Source: Cavia porcellus (Eukaryota > Chordata > Mammalia > Rodentia > Caviidae). Taken from it: 64,000 nucleotides of DNA. How positions within the stretch are numbered: the stretch's first letter is position 1; each line of letters begins with the position of its first letter. Of this stretch, positions 38,541 to 46,999 are shown piece after piece. The notes beneath the pieces were generated by a model that did no database searches, was not told the DNA's origin, and saw only the letters and a list, made by a program, of their open reading frames with translations. The DNA is taken from contig NW_026947501.1 in assembly GCF_034190915.1 (NCBI RefSeq), positions 4,154,001 to 4,218,000 on the forward strand, read 5' to 3'. A program made the position numbers and the translations under genes.

Positions 38541-41500
38541 ACTAGTAGGATGAAGAAAAACTTCACGGGGTGGTTTGAATCAGATATTCTGAATTAGGAT
38601 ATACAGTGAGTGGCAATGTAGGATGGAGAAAAGAACCACCTGGTGGTCTGCATGGGGAGGTCAGAAAACATGGAGTGGCAATATAGGATATGTTTCTGAA
38701 AAAAAAAGCGGGGTGGTGTGTATTGTAAGGTTTTCTAACAGGCCATTCATTAGTAGGAGTCAGAAAAACATCACGGGGTGGTGTGAATCGGAGGGCCTGA
38801 TTTAGGATAGGCAGTGAGTGGCAATGTAAAATGGAGAAAAGCACCACGGGGTGGTCATCATGGGGAGGACACGAAACATGCAGTGGCAATGTAGGATAGT
38901 TTTCTGAAAAACGTCATGGGGTGGTGCGCATTGTAAGGGTTTCTAACAGGTCATTCACAAGTAGGATAAAGAAAAACATCACGGGGTGGTGTGAATCAGA
39001 TTCTCAATTAGTATAGGCAGTGAGTGGCAATGTAGGATGGAGAAAAGCACCACGGGGTGGTCAGCATGGCGAGGTCAGGAAACATGCATTGACAATGTAG
39101 GATAGGTTTCTGAAAAACATCGCGTAGTGGTGTGCATTGTAAGGCTTTCTAACAGGCCATTCACTAGTAGGATGAGAAAAACATCACGTCGTGGTGTGAA
39201 TCGCTGGGCCTGAATTAGGATAGGCAGTGAGTGGCAATATAAAATGGAGAAAAGCACCACGGTGTGGTCTGCATGGGGAGGTCAGGAAACATGGAGTGGC
39301 AATATAGGATAGGTTTCTGAAAAACATCACGGGGTAGTGCGCATTGTAAGGGTTTCTAACCGGCCATTCTCTGGTAGGAGTGAGAAATACATCAGGGGCG
39401 GGTGTGAATCGGAAGGCCTGAAATAGGATAGGCAGTGAGTGTCAATGTAGGATGGAGAAAAGCACCACGGCATGGTCAGCATGGGGAGGTCAGGAAACAT
39501 GCATTGGCAATGTTGGATAGCTTTCTGAAAAACATTACGGGTTGGTGCGCATTGTAAGGGTTTCTAACAAGCCATTCACTAGTAGAAGTGAGAAAAATAT
39601 CACGGGTTGGTGTGAATCGGAGGGCCTGAATTAGGATAGGCAGTGAGTGGCAATGTAAAAGGGAGAAAAGCACCACGGGGTGGTCATCATGGGGAGGTCA
39701 GGAAACATGCAGTGGCAATGTAGGATAGGTTTCTGAAAAACAACGCAGGCTGGTGCGCATGGTAAAGGTTTCTAACAGGCCATTCACTAGTAGCGGTGAG
39801 AAAAATATAACAGGGAGGTGTGAATCCGATGGCCTGAATCAGGATTGGCAGTGAGTGGCAATGTAGGATGGAGAAAAGAACCATGGGGTGGTCCACATGG
39901 GGAGGTCAGGAACCATGCAATGGTAATGTAGGATAGGCTTCTGAAAAACATCGCGGGGTGGTGTGCATTGTAAGGGTTTCTAACAAGCCATTCACAAGTA
40001 GGACTGAAAAAATCATCACGGGTTGGTGTGAATCGGAGGGCCTGCATTAGGATAGGCAGTGAGTGGCAATGTAAAATGGAGAAAAGCACCACGGGGTGGT
40101 CAGCATGGGGAGGTCAGGAAACATGCAGTGGCAATGTGGGAGAGGTGTCTGAACAAAAAAGCGGGGTGGGGCACATTGTAAGGTTTTCTAACAGGCCATT
40201 CACAAGTAGGAGTGAAGAAAACATCACAGGGTGGTGTGAATCGGAGGGTCTGAATTAGGATAGGCTGTGAGTGGCAATGTACGATGGAGAAAAGCACCAG
40301 GGGTTTGTCAGCATGGGGAGTTAAGGAAACATGCAGAGGCAATGTAGAATAGGTTTCTGATAAGCATCGCTGGGTAGTGTGCATTGTAAGGGTTTCTAAC
40401 AGGCCATTCACTAGTAGGAGTGAGAACAACATCACGCGGTGGTGTGAATCGGAGGCCCTGAATTAGGATAGGCAGTGAGTGGCAATTTAGGATGGAGAAA
40501 AGCACCACGGGTTGGTGAGCATGGGGAGGTCAGGAAACATACAATGGCAATGTAGGATAGGTTTCTGAAAAAAAAAAAGTGGGGTGGTGCGTATTGTAAG
40601 GGTTTCTAACAGGCCAATCCCTGGTAGGAGTGAGAGATATATCAAGGGAGGGTGTGAATCGAACAGCCTGAATCAGGATAGGCAGTGAGTGGCAATGTAG
40701 GTTGGAGAAAAGCACCACGGCATGGTCAGCATGGGGAGGTCAGGAAACATTTAGTGGCAATGTAGTATAGGTTTCTAAAAAACATCGCGGGGTGGTGCAC
40801 ATTGTAAGGGTTTGTAACAGGCCATTCACTAGTAGGAGTGAGAAAAACATAACGGGGTGGTGTGAATCGGAGGCCCTGAATAAGGATAGGCAGTGAGTGG
40901 CAATGTAGAATGTCGAAAAGCACCACGGGGTGTTCAGCATGGGGAGGTCAGGAAACGTGCAGTGGCAATGTGGGATAGCTTTCTGAAAAACATTACGGGT
41001 TTGGGCGCATTGTAAGAGTTTCTAACAGGCCATTCACTAGTAGGAGTCAGAAAAACATCACGGCGTGGTGTGAATTGGAGGGCCTGAATCAGGATAAGCA
41101 ATGAGTGGCAATGTAGGATGGAGAAAAGCATCAAATGGTGGTCATCATGGGGAGGTCAGGACACATGCAGTGGCAATGTAGGATAGGTTTCTGAAAAACA
41201 TTGCAAGTGGTGAGAATTGTAAGGCTTTCTAACAGGCCATTCACCAGTGGGACTGAGAAAAACATCACGGGGTGGTGTGAATCAGAGGGCCTGAATTATG
41301 GTAAGCAGTGAGTGGCAATGTAGGATGGAGAAAAGCAACCACGGGGTGCTCAGCATGGGGAGGTCAGGAAACATGCATTGGCAATTTAGGATAGGTTTGT
41401 GAAAAAAACTTCGGGGTGGTGCGCATTGTAAGGCTTTCTAACAGGCCATTCAGTAGTAGGAGTGAGAAAAACATCACGGGGTGGTGTGAATCGGAGGGCC

Positions 41501-43750
41501 TGAATTACGATAGGCAGTGAGTGGAAACGTAAAATGGAGAAAAGCAACAAGGTGTGGTCAGCATGGGGAGGTCAGGAAACATGCAGTGGCAATGTAGGAT
41601 AGGTTTCTGAAAAACATCACAGGGTGGTGTGCATTGTAAGGGTTTTTAACAGGCCATTCACTAGTAGGAGTGAGAAAAATATAATGGGTTGGTGTGAATT
41701 GGAGGGCCTGAATCAGAATAGGCAGTGAGTGGCAATGTAGGATGGAGAAAAGCACCACAGCGTGGTCAGCATAGGGAGGTCAGGAAACATGCAGTGGCAA
41801 TGTAGGATAGTTTTCTGAAAAACGTCATGGGGTGGTGCGCATTGTAAGGGTTTCTAACAGGTCATTCACAAGTAGGATGAAGAAAAACATCACGGGGTGG
41901 TGTGAATCAGATGTTCTCAATTAGTATAGGCAGTGAGTGGCAATGTAGGTTGGAGAAAAGCACCACGGGGTGGTCAGCATGGCGAGGTCAGGAAACATGC
42001 ATTGACAATGTAGGATAGGTTTCTGAAAAACATCGCGGAGTGGTGTGCATTGTAAGGCTTTCTAACAGGCCATTCACTAGTAGGATGAGAAAAACATCAC
42101 GTCGTGGTGTGAATCGCTGGGCCTGAATTAGGATAGGCAGTGAGTGGCAATATAAAATGGAGAAAAGCCCCACGGTGTGGTCTGCATGGGGAGGTCAGGA
42201 AACATGGAGTGGCAATATAGGATAGGTTTCTGAAAAACATCACGTGGTAGTGCGCATTGTAAGGGTTTCTAACCGGCCATTCTCTGGTAGGAGAGAGAAA
42301 TACATCAGGGGCGGGTGTGAATCGGAAGGCCTGAAATAGGATAGGCAGTGAGTGGCAATGTAAAAGGGAGAAAAGCACCACGGGGTGGTCATCATGGGGA
42401 GGTCAGGAAACATGCAGTGGCAATGTAGGATAGGTTTCTGAAAAAAGCTTCAGGGTGGTGCGCATTGTAAGGGTTACTAACAGGACATTAACTAGTAGGA
42501 GTGAGAAAAACATCACGGGGTGGTGTGAATCGGAGGGCCTGATTTAGGATAGGCAGTGAGTGGCAATGTAGGATGGAAAAAAGCACCACGAGGTGGTCAG
42601 CATGAGGAGGTCAGGAAACATGCAGTGGCAAAGTAGGATAGTTTTCTGAAAAACATCACGGGGTGGTGCCCATTGTAAGGCTTTCTAACAGGCCATTCAC
42701 TAGTAGGAGTGAGAAAAACATCACGGGGTGGTGTCAATCGGAGGGCCTGAATCAAGTTAGACAGTGAGTGGCAATGTAGGATGGAGAAAAGCACCACGGG
42801 TTGGTGAGCATGGGGAGGTCAGGAAACATACAATGGCAATGTAGGATAGGTTTCTGAAAAACATCGCGGGGTTGTGCGCATTGTAAGGGTTTGTAGCAGT
42901 CCATGCACTAGTAGGAGTGACAAAATCATCACAGGGTGGTGTGAATCGGAGGGCCTGAATCAGGATAGGCAGTGAGTGGCAATGTAGGATGGAGAAAAAC
43001 ACCACGGAGTGGTCAGGATGGGGAGGTCAGGAAACATGCAGTGGCAATGAAGGATAGGTTTCTTAAAAACATTGCGGGGTGGTGCTCATTGTAAGGGTTT
43101 CTAAAAGGCCTTTCACTAGTAGGAGTGAGAGAAACATCACGAGGTGTTGTGAATCGCAGGGCCTGAATCATTGTAGGCAGTGAGTGGCAATGTAGGATGG
43201 AGAAAAGCACCACGGGGTGGTCAGGATTGGGAGGTCAGGAAACATTCAGTGGCAATGTAGGATAGGTTTCTGAAAAACATCGCGGCGTAGTGCGCATGGT
43301 AATGGTTTCTAACAGGCCATTTACTAGTAGGAGAGAGAAATACATCATGGTGTGGTGTGAATTGGAGGTCCTGAATCAAGTTAGACAGTGAGTGGCAATG
43401 TAGGTTGGAGAAAAGCAACACGGCATGGTCAGCATGGGGAGGTCAGGAAACATTTAGTGGCAATGTAGTATAGGTTTCTGAAAAACATCGCTGGGTTGTG
43501 CACAAAGTAAGGGTTTCTAACAGGCCATTCACTAGTAGGAGTGAGAAAAACATCACGGTGTGGTGTGATTTGGAGGGCCTGAATTAGTTTAGGCAGTGAG
43601 TGGCAATGTAGGATGGAGAAAAGCACCACAGGATGGTCAGCATGGGGAGGTCAGCAAACATGCAGTGGCAATGTAGGATACTTTTTTGAAAAACATCAGG
43701 GGGTGATGCGCATTTTAAGGGTTTTAAAAAGGCCATTAACTCGTAGGAGT
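38520..43750. repeat. Satellite block of unit B, copy 1
   Basis: About 25 monomers of ~208 bp, aligned with 47,388-52,618 at a constant offset of 8,868. They belong to the same family as array A (shared variant types such as TGATAAGCATCGCTGGG) but in a different order. A block around 38,910-39,260 recurs about 2,913 bp (14 monomers) later, around 41,820-42,173. The block ends at the ERV insertion point with ...GTAGGAGT. No gene is present. Confidence 0.92.
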
Positions 43751-44053
43751 TGACCGGAGCCGCGGGAGACAGGAGACCAAACTCGAGCAGGATCAGCTCT
43801 CAAACTTTATTGCGTACAGCGAACCGGACCTAACAACGTCCGCCACCCTCAACGTTGGTTCCTCTTCCGCCCGTTGGGGGCAGGAACAGCCTCTTATAAG
43901 GGGAAGCAGTATCCAATCACAGAGAAGCACGTCTAACAAGCTGATAGGCTAGCGTCACGGATAACTGGGCAGACATGACAATTTGGTGGGCTTGTTCAGG
44001 GTGGGAAGAACCCGGAAGCAGGAAATGTGTGCCATCATAGGCGGCTTCCCACA
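43751..44053 (-). repeat. 3' LTR, ERV copy 1
   Basis: 303 bp, TG...CA. TTATAAG lies at 43893-43900, GATTGG at 43913-43918 and AATAAA at 43806-43811. Five differences from the 5' LTR lie in or near U3 (for example CACGGATAA versus CACGGGTAA, and CAGGGTGGG versus CAGGCCGGG). Any transcript started here would read directly into the satellite towards lower coordinates. Confidence 0.93.
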
Positions 44054-44067
44054 TCTCCCCCTTTTTT
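44054..44067 (-). promoter_or_regulatory. Polypurine tract, ERV copy 1
   Basis: AAAAAAGGGGGAGA on the minus strand, directly upstream of the 3' LTR (whose minus-strand start is TGTGGGAAG). This is the expected place and composition for the plus-strand DNA primer in reverse transcription. Confidence 0.9.
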
Positions 44068-44182
44068 ATTTATTAAAATAGGATGGTCTGTGTGTCCCTC
44101 CAAGGTGTCTATGACCTTGTTGCTGTTAGACACCTAGGAGTGGGCCTACCTTGTAGGCCGAGGCATGAGAGAATGTAGAGGT

Positions 44183-44494
44183 CTATACCCTGCTGTGCAT
44201 CACCCTGTTTTGTGCATATCCTTGCGCCAGGACCATGCTCAAGGTGAGTGGTTCATTTTTTCGCAGGGCCAGGCTTTTGTGAACCGAACCTGGATGCATA
44301 TAGATATTCATTCCTGCCTTCCCCCCAACCTTTGGGGCGGATGGCACTGTAGTACCCTTGGTCTCGCATCTCAATGCCAATAATTTGACTCCGGGAGGGA
44401 CCCCTGGCCTTATAGGCCATGTATATCTGAGTGGAGCCTGTCTTAGGTTGACCGGGAGTGCTTTTCCCGTCTTACCCGTCATTGGCTTGCCCAC
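44183..44494 (-). other. Unassigned frame between env and the 3' LTR, copy 1
   Basis: An open frame of about 100 codons beginning 8 bp after the env stop. It opens at a GTG; the first ATG is at the fifth codon. It is basic and Pro/Gly-rich, with no motif I recognise. It is open in all three ERV copies, but copies 1 and 2 are too recent for that to count as evidence of coding. It could be 3' untranslated ERV sequence or an accessory-type frame; I favour the former. Confidence 0.3.
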
Positions 44495-44501
44495 TCAGCT
44501 C

Positions 44502-44996
44502 TTATAGCTGATGTTCTGCAATGTGAAGGAGATATGCGGTGGCCTGCTGGCCTGATGGGCCACCTGCTGCCATTTGCATGGCTGCCATAGCTGTGATCTT
44601 AACCTGCTGCTGAGTTTGTATGAGGCGATCTAACAAGCATTTAATAACCACAAGCCCCACTAGGATGGCCACGGCAATCAGGATCCAAGTAGTCAGGTTG
44701 GGCCAGGAGAACCAGGAGGTGACGCATTCCCACAAACTGGCTATAACACTGCCTAAAGTTGATAAATCAAACCTGACTGGACCTAGTTGGATACCGTCCA
44801 TATTGTCAAGTTCCTGACCGACTATGAGGGACAAATTGTGAAACTTAGGTAGGTAGGTGTCTTGCAGCCAAGCTGTCATATTTTTAACAATGTTGGTCAA
44901 ATTTGTGCGAACAGGGGTGATTAATAGGAACCCACAGAATAGAAAAAGCTCCAAACCAGACATTTTAGTTTGTAGATGGTCTCGGGCGCTGAGCAT
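44502..44996 (-). pseudogene. env: env remnant (leader plus TM anchor), ERV copy 1
   Basis: A 164-codon frame starting inside the integrase end. It has a hydrophobic signal-like stretch (residues ~15-27, LELFLFCGFLLIT), several N-glycosylation sequons (N32, N39, N54, N100), the Trp-rich membrane-proximal part of TM (WECVTSWFSWPNLTTW), a membrane span (~104-122) and a cytoplasmic tail. The surface subunit, furin site, fusion peptide and CX6CC motif are all absent, so the middle of env has been deleted. I infer that the product, if made, would be a short membrane protein without entry function. Copy 2 differs by one residue in the tail; copy 3 is frameshifted. Confidence 0.78.
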
Positions 44997-45768
44997 CGGT
45001 CCCAGAAGGGTCGAGTTGACTTGTGTCCGCGGGCTTATCCTCCTGTGCTTTATCAGGAACTGGTGGGGAGTTTACTGCTCGCGTCAATCTTTCCGGGACC
45101 CACAGCGGTTCGCAGCCTGGTTCCTGTGGGAAGACACAAACCGCACCTCGGGTCCAGCTAACCACTGGATCCGGGCCCATCCATTGTCCTGTAAGGACAT
45201 CTTTCCATCTAACCAGCCCTTTGTCGGTTGGGGACGGATTGCTATGTTCCATGGCAGGGGAATGATTACTGTGGTTTAAATTGAGAAAATTTATGGTAAA
45301 GAGTGCCAATGATATTCTTCCTTTGGGCGTTAGGCCGTGGCCTATCCCCTCTTTTTGCTTTTGTAAGACACCCTTGAGTGTCTGATGTACCCGTTCAATG
45401 ATGCCTTGTCCTTGAGGCTTATATGGAATGCCATGCTTAAGGACAACATCCATTTGTTGACAGAATGTTACAAAAGTTTTGCTGGTGTAAGCAGGACCAT
45501 TGTCTGTTTTTAATATATTGGGCTTTCCCCAAGCAGCCCAGGCTGCAAGACAATGATTAATAGCATGGGTGGCCCTTTCTCCAGGTTCTGCCGAAGCAAA
45601 CATAACCTGAGAAGCGGTGTCAACCGAAACATGTACATATTTGAGTTTTCCGAATTCTGGGATGTGTGTAACATCCATTTGCCAAATATGATTGGGGCGC
45701 AGTCCTCTCGGGTTAACACACTGGGCGCGTGGCCAAGTCCACCAAGGCAAATGGCGCATTGGGCCCAT
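44965..45768 (-). pseudogene. pol: Integrase (pol 3' end) remnant, ERV copy 1
   Basis: An open frame of 267 codons covering the catalytic core and C-terminal domain of a class II retroviral integrase, the nuclear enzyme that joins viral DNA to the host genome. The catalytic triad is present: D32 (WQMDVTHIP), D89 ([11 protein letters not shown]) and E125 ([12 protein letters not shown]). The D-D spacing is 57 and D,D(35)E is exact. The C-terminal DNA-binding region around residues 190-240 contains [17 protein letters not shown] and [10 protein letters not shown]. The N-terminal zinc-binding HHCC domain and all upstream pol are lost in the gag-integrase deletion near 45,715-45,740. The 3' end overlaps env by 32 bp, as in betaretroviruses. 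The frame is uninterrupted in all three copies. Changes between copies are mainly amino-acid replacing, so I see no sign that function is kept. Confidence 0.88.
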
Positions 45769-46390
45769 AAGCTGAAACTGCGTCCTTGATAGCTTTAAGT
45801 TGTTTAATTTCTAAGGGCTCATAATATCCTCCTCCTCCCCTGCCTCCTACTTGTACCGGGAATGCATGGAGACCGGAACACTCAAAGGGAAGCCGCGACC
45901 ATACCCTCTGGTGGAAGGAACGTCCTCCTCCCTCCCCAGATGGGGGCGCAGAAGGCAACCCAGGAAGTAGCTCTCCCTCTAACCATGGCGGTGCCATAGG
46001 TTGTGGGCGCCCTCTGGCGGCCACGGATGGAGGTGGCAGCCCAGGGAGCAACTCCTCTTCAGGCCACGGCGGTGCAGTGGGGCCTGGCGCCCTGAAGGGG
46101 GCGATCGTGGGTTGCGAACTTGCCAAAGGGCGGAAGGGCTTAAGCTCCTCCCATAAGGCAGAGTAGCTCGGGCAGGGTGGTGTTGGGTTCCCCTTTTTAT
46201 CTTCCCGAGCCCTGAATTCCTCTTTAAGCTGTGCAGGAGGGTCCTGTTTAGCGAAGACAACCTCCTCTTCTGAACCTTCCGAATCAGAATCAGAATTAGA
46301 GCCCTGAGGGTCCTCCAGAGACCCTCAATCGGCAGTGGCTCCGGGCTCCTCTGAGCATTCTGATCGAGCTTTATCAAAAGCCTGTCGGGC
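45713..46390 (-). pseudogene. gag: gag remnant, ERV copy 1
   Basis: Fragment of a class II Gag polyprotein, the structural precursor of virions. The frame runs from about 46,390 but is broken by TGA at 46325-46327; after it the frame stays open to 45713. In order there is an acidic Ser/Asp/Glu stretch, a Pro-rich linker with a repeated peptide (APPWPEEELLPGLP and APPWLEGELLPGLP, 27 residues apart), then a capsid N-terminus. The capsid part shows [22 protein letters not shown] and [12 protein letters not shown], typical of betaretroviral capsids. It stops about 43 residues into the capsid, where a large deletion joins it out of frame to integrase. There is no ATG for this frame, and matrix is mostly missing. 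No nucleocapsid zinc knuckles are seen. It is a decayed fragment, not a working gene. Confidence 0.82.
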
Positions 46391-46676
46391 TGTATTAGCG
46401 AAGCGAAAGCAAAACAGATGCAAAGGGAAAAGAAAAGAAAAAAAAACTGCGTCCACTCGTGTGGTGCTCAAAATCTGTTAGGTGCGTCCACCCAACCCAG
46501 GTGACCCAGTACTCACTTGTCCCAAAAAACGCTGTATCTCACGTAGCTGATCAGGGTGAAGAGAAGAGGTGCTCGGGGCCTTCCGTTGTTATTGGGCTAG
46601 GTCCTCCGTCGTACCGCAGGCAACAGCAATCGCAGCTCCCGGCCGAAGAGGCACGTCGCTGAGTCTTTTACCTTTT
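46391..46676 (-). other. ERV leader with splice-donor-like site, copy 1
   Basis: Untranslated leader between the PBS and gag. No ATG occurs on the minus strand in this interval. A donor-like CAA|GTGAGT lies at 46511-46520, with the exon end at 46517; copy 3 has the better CAG|GTGAGT. A long pyrimidine run (about 46,421-46,446) ends in an ACAG acceptor-like site at 46390-46393, just before the gag-like frame. Whether these sites are used is unknown. Confidence 0.55.
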
Positions 46677-46694
46677 TCCCTGTACGGGCCACCA
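46677..46694 (-). promoter_or_regulatory. Primer binding site, ERV copy 1
   Basis: Starts two bases after the 5' LTR. The 18 bases TGGTGGCCCGTACAGGGA begin with the TGG expected of a PBS. From memory the best match is the 3' end of tRNA-Ile(AAU), with one mismatch. It does not match the Phe or Lys primers usual for IAP and MMTV-like elements. Confidence 0.7.
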
Positions 46695-46696
46695 GA

Positions 46697-46999
46697 TGAC
46701 CGGAGCCGCGGGAGACAGGAGACCAAACTCGAGCAGGATCAGCTCTCAAACTTTATTGCGTACAGCGAACCGGACCTAACAACGTCCGCCACCCTCAACG
46801 TTGGTTCCTCTTCCGCCCGTTGGGGGCAGGAACAGCCTCTTATAAGGGGAAGCAGTATCCAATCACAGAGAAGCGCGTCTAACAAGCTGATAGGCTAGCG
46901 TCACGGGTAACTGGGCAGACATGACAATTTGGTGGGCTTGTTCAGGCCGGGAAGAACCCGGAAGCAGGAAATGGGTGCCATCATAGGCGGCTTCCCACA
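46697..46999 (-). repeat. 5' LTR, ERV copy 1
   Basis: 303-bp LTR read on the minus strand. A TATA-like TTATAAG lies at 46839-46846, an inverted CCAAT (GATTGG) about 13 bp upstream of it, and the AATAAA polyadenylation signal at 46752-46757. From these I infer that U3 runs from 46999 to about 46,815, with a short R and U5 after it. It differs from the 3' LTR at five positions. Confidence 0.93.

Larger units (their letters stand above)
43751..46999 (-). mobile_element. Defective class II ERV (IAP/betaretrovirus-like), copy 1
   Basis: A 3,249-bp provirus on the minus strand. It has two 303-bp LTRs (TG...CA ends), a PBS next to the 5' LTR, a PPT next to the 3' LTR, and remnants of gag, integrase and env. 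The flanking satellite is duplicated as GGAGT on both sides (43746-43750 and 47000-47004), and removing the element restores an ordinary monomer. It is far shorter than a typical full-length class II provirus (7-9 kb). Nucleocapsid, protease, reverse transcriptase, RNase H, SU and most of TM are absent, so it cannot replicate on its own. The whole element is carried as part of satellite unit B. Confidence 0.95.

Noticed and set aside
1..43750. Dozens of 60-116-codon minus-strand open frames with recurring peptides (for example TSEWPVRNPYN, MVLFSILHCHS)
   Set aside because: They repeat with the 208-bp monomer. 208 is 3n+1, so the frame rotates at each monomer and stops close each frame within about one or two monomers. 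Frames appear and vanish with single substitutions between otherwise identical units, and many use non-ATG starts. This is not gene behaviour.
44502..44996. A captured, functional envelope (syncytin-like)
   Set aside because: SU, the cleavage site, the fusion peptide and the CX6CC motif are all missing. Only a signal-like segment and the TM anchor remain, and copy 3 is frameshifted.
44857..45279. Plus-strand open frame of 140 codons opposite integrase/env, and other plus-strand frames in the ERV
   Set aside because: They lie antisense to recognisable retroviral frames, have no motif, and recur only because the ERV is copied.
44965..45768. Domesticated integrase gene
   Set aside because: It lacks the zinc domain, sits in a deleted provirus, and replacement changes outnumber silent ones between copies.
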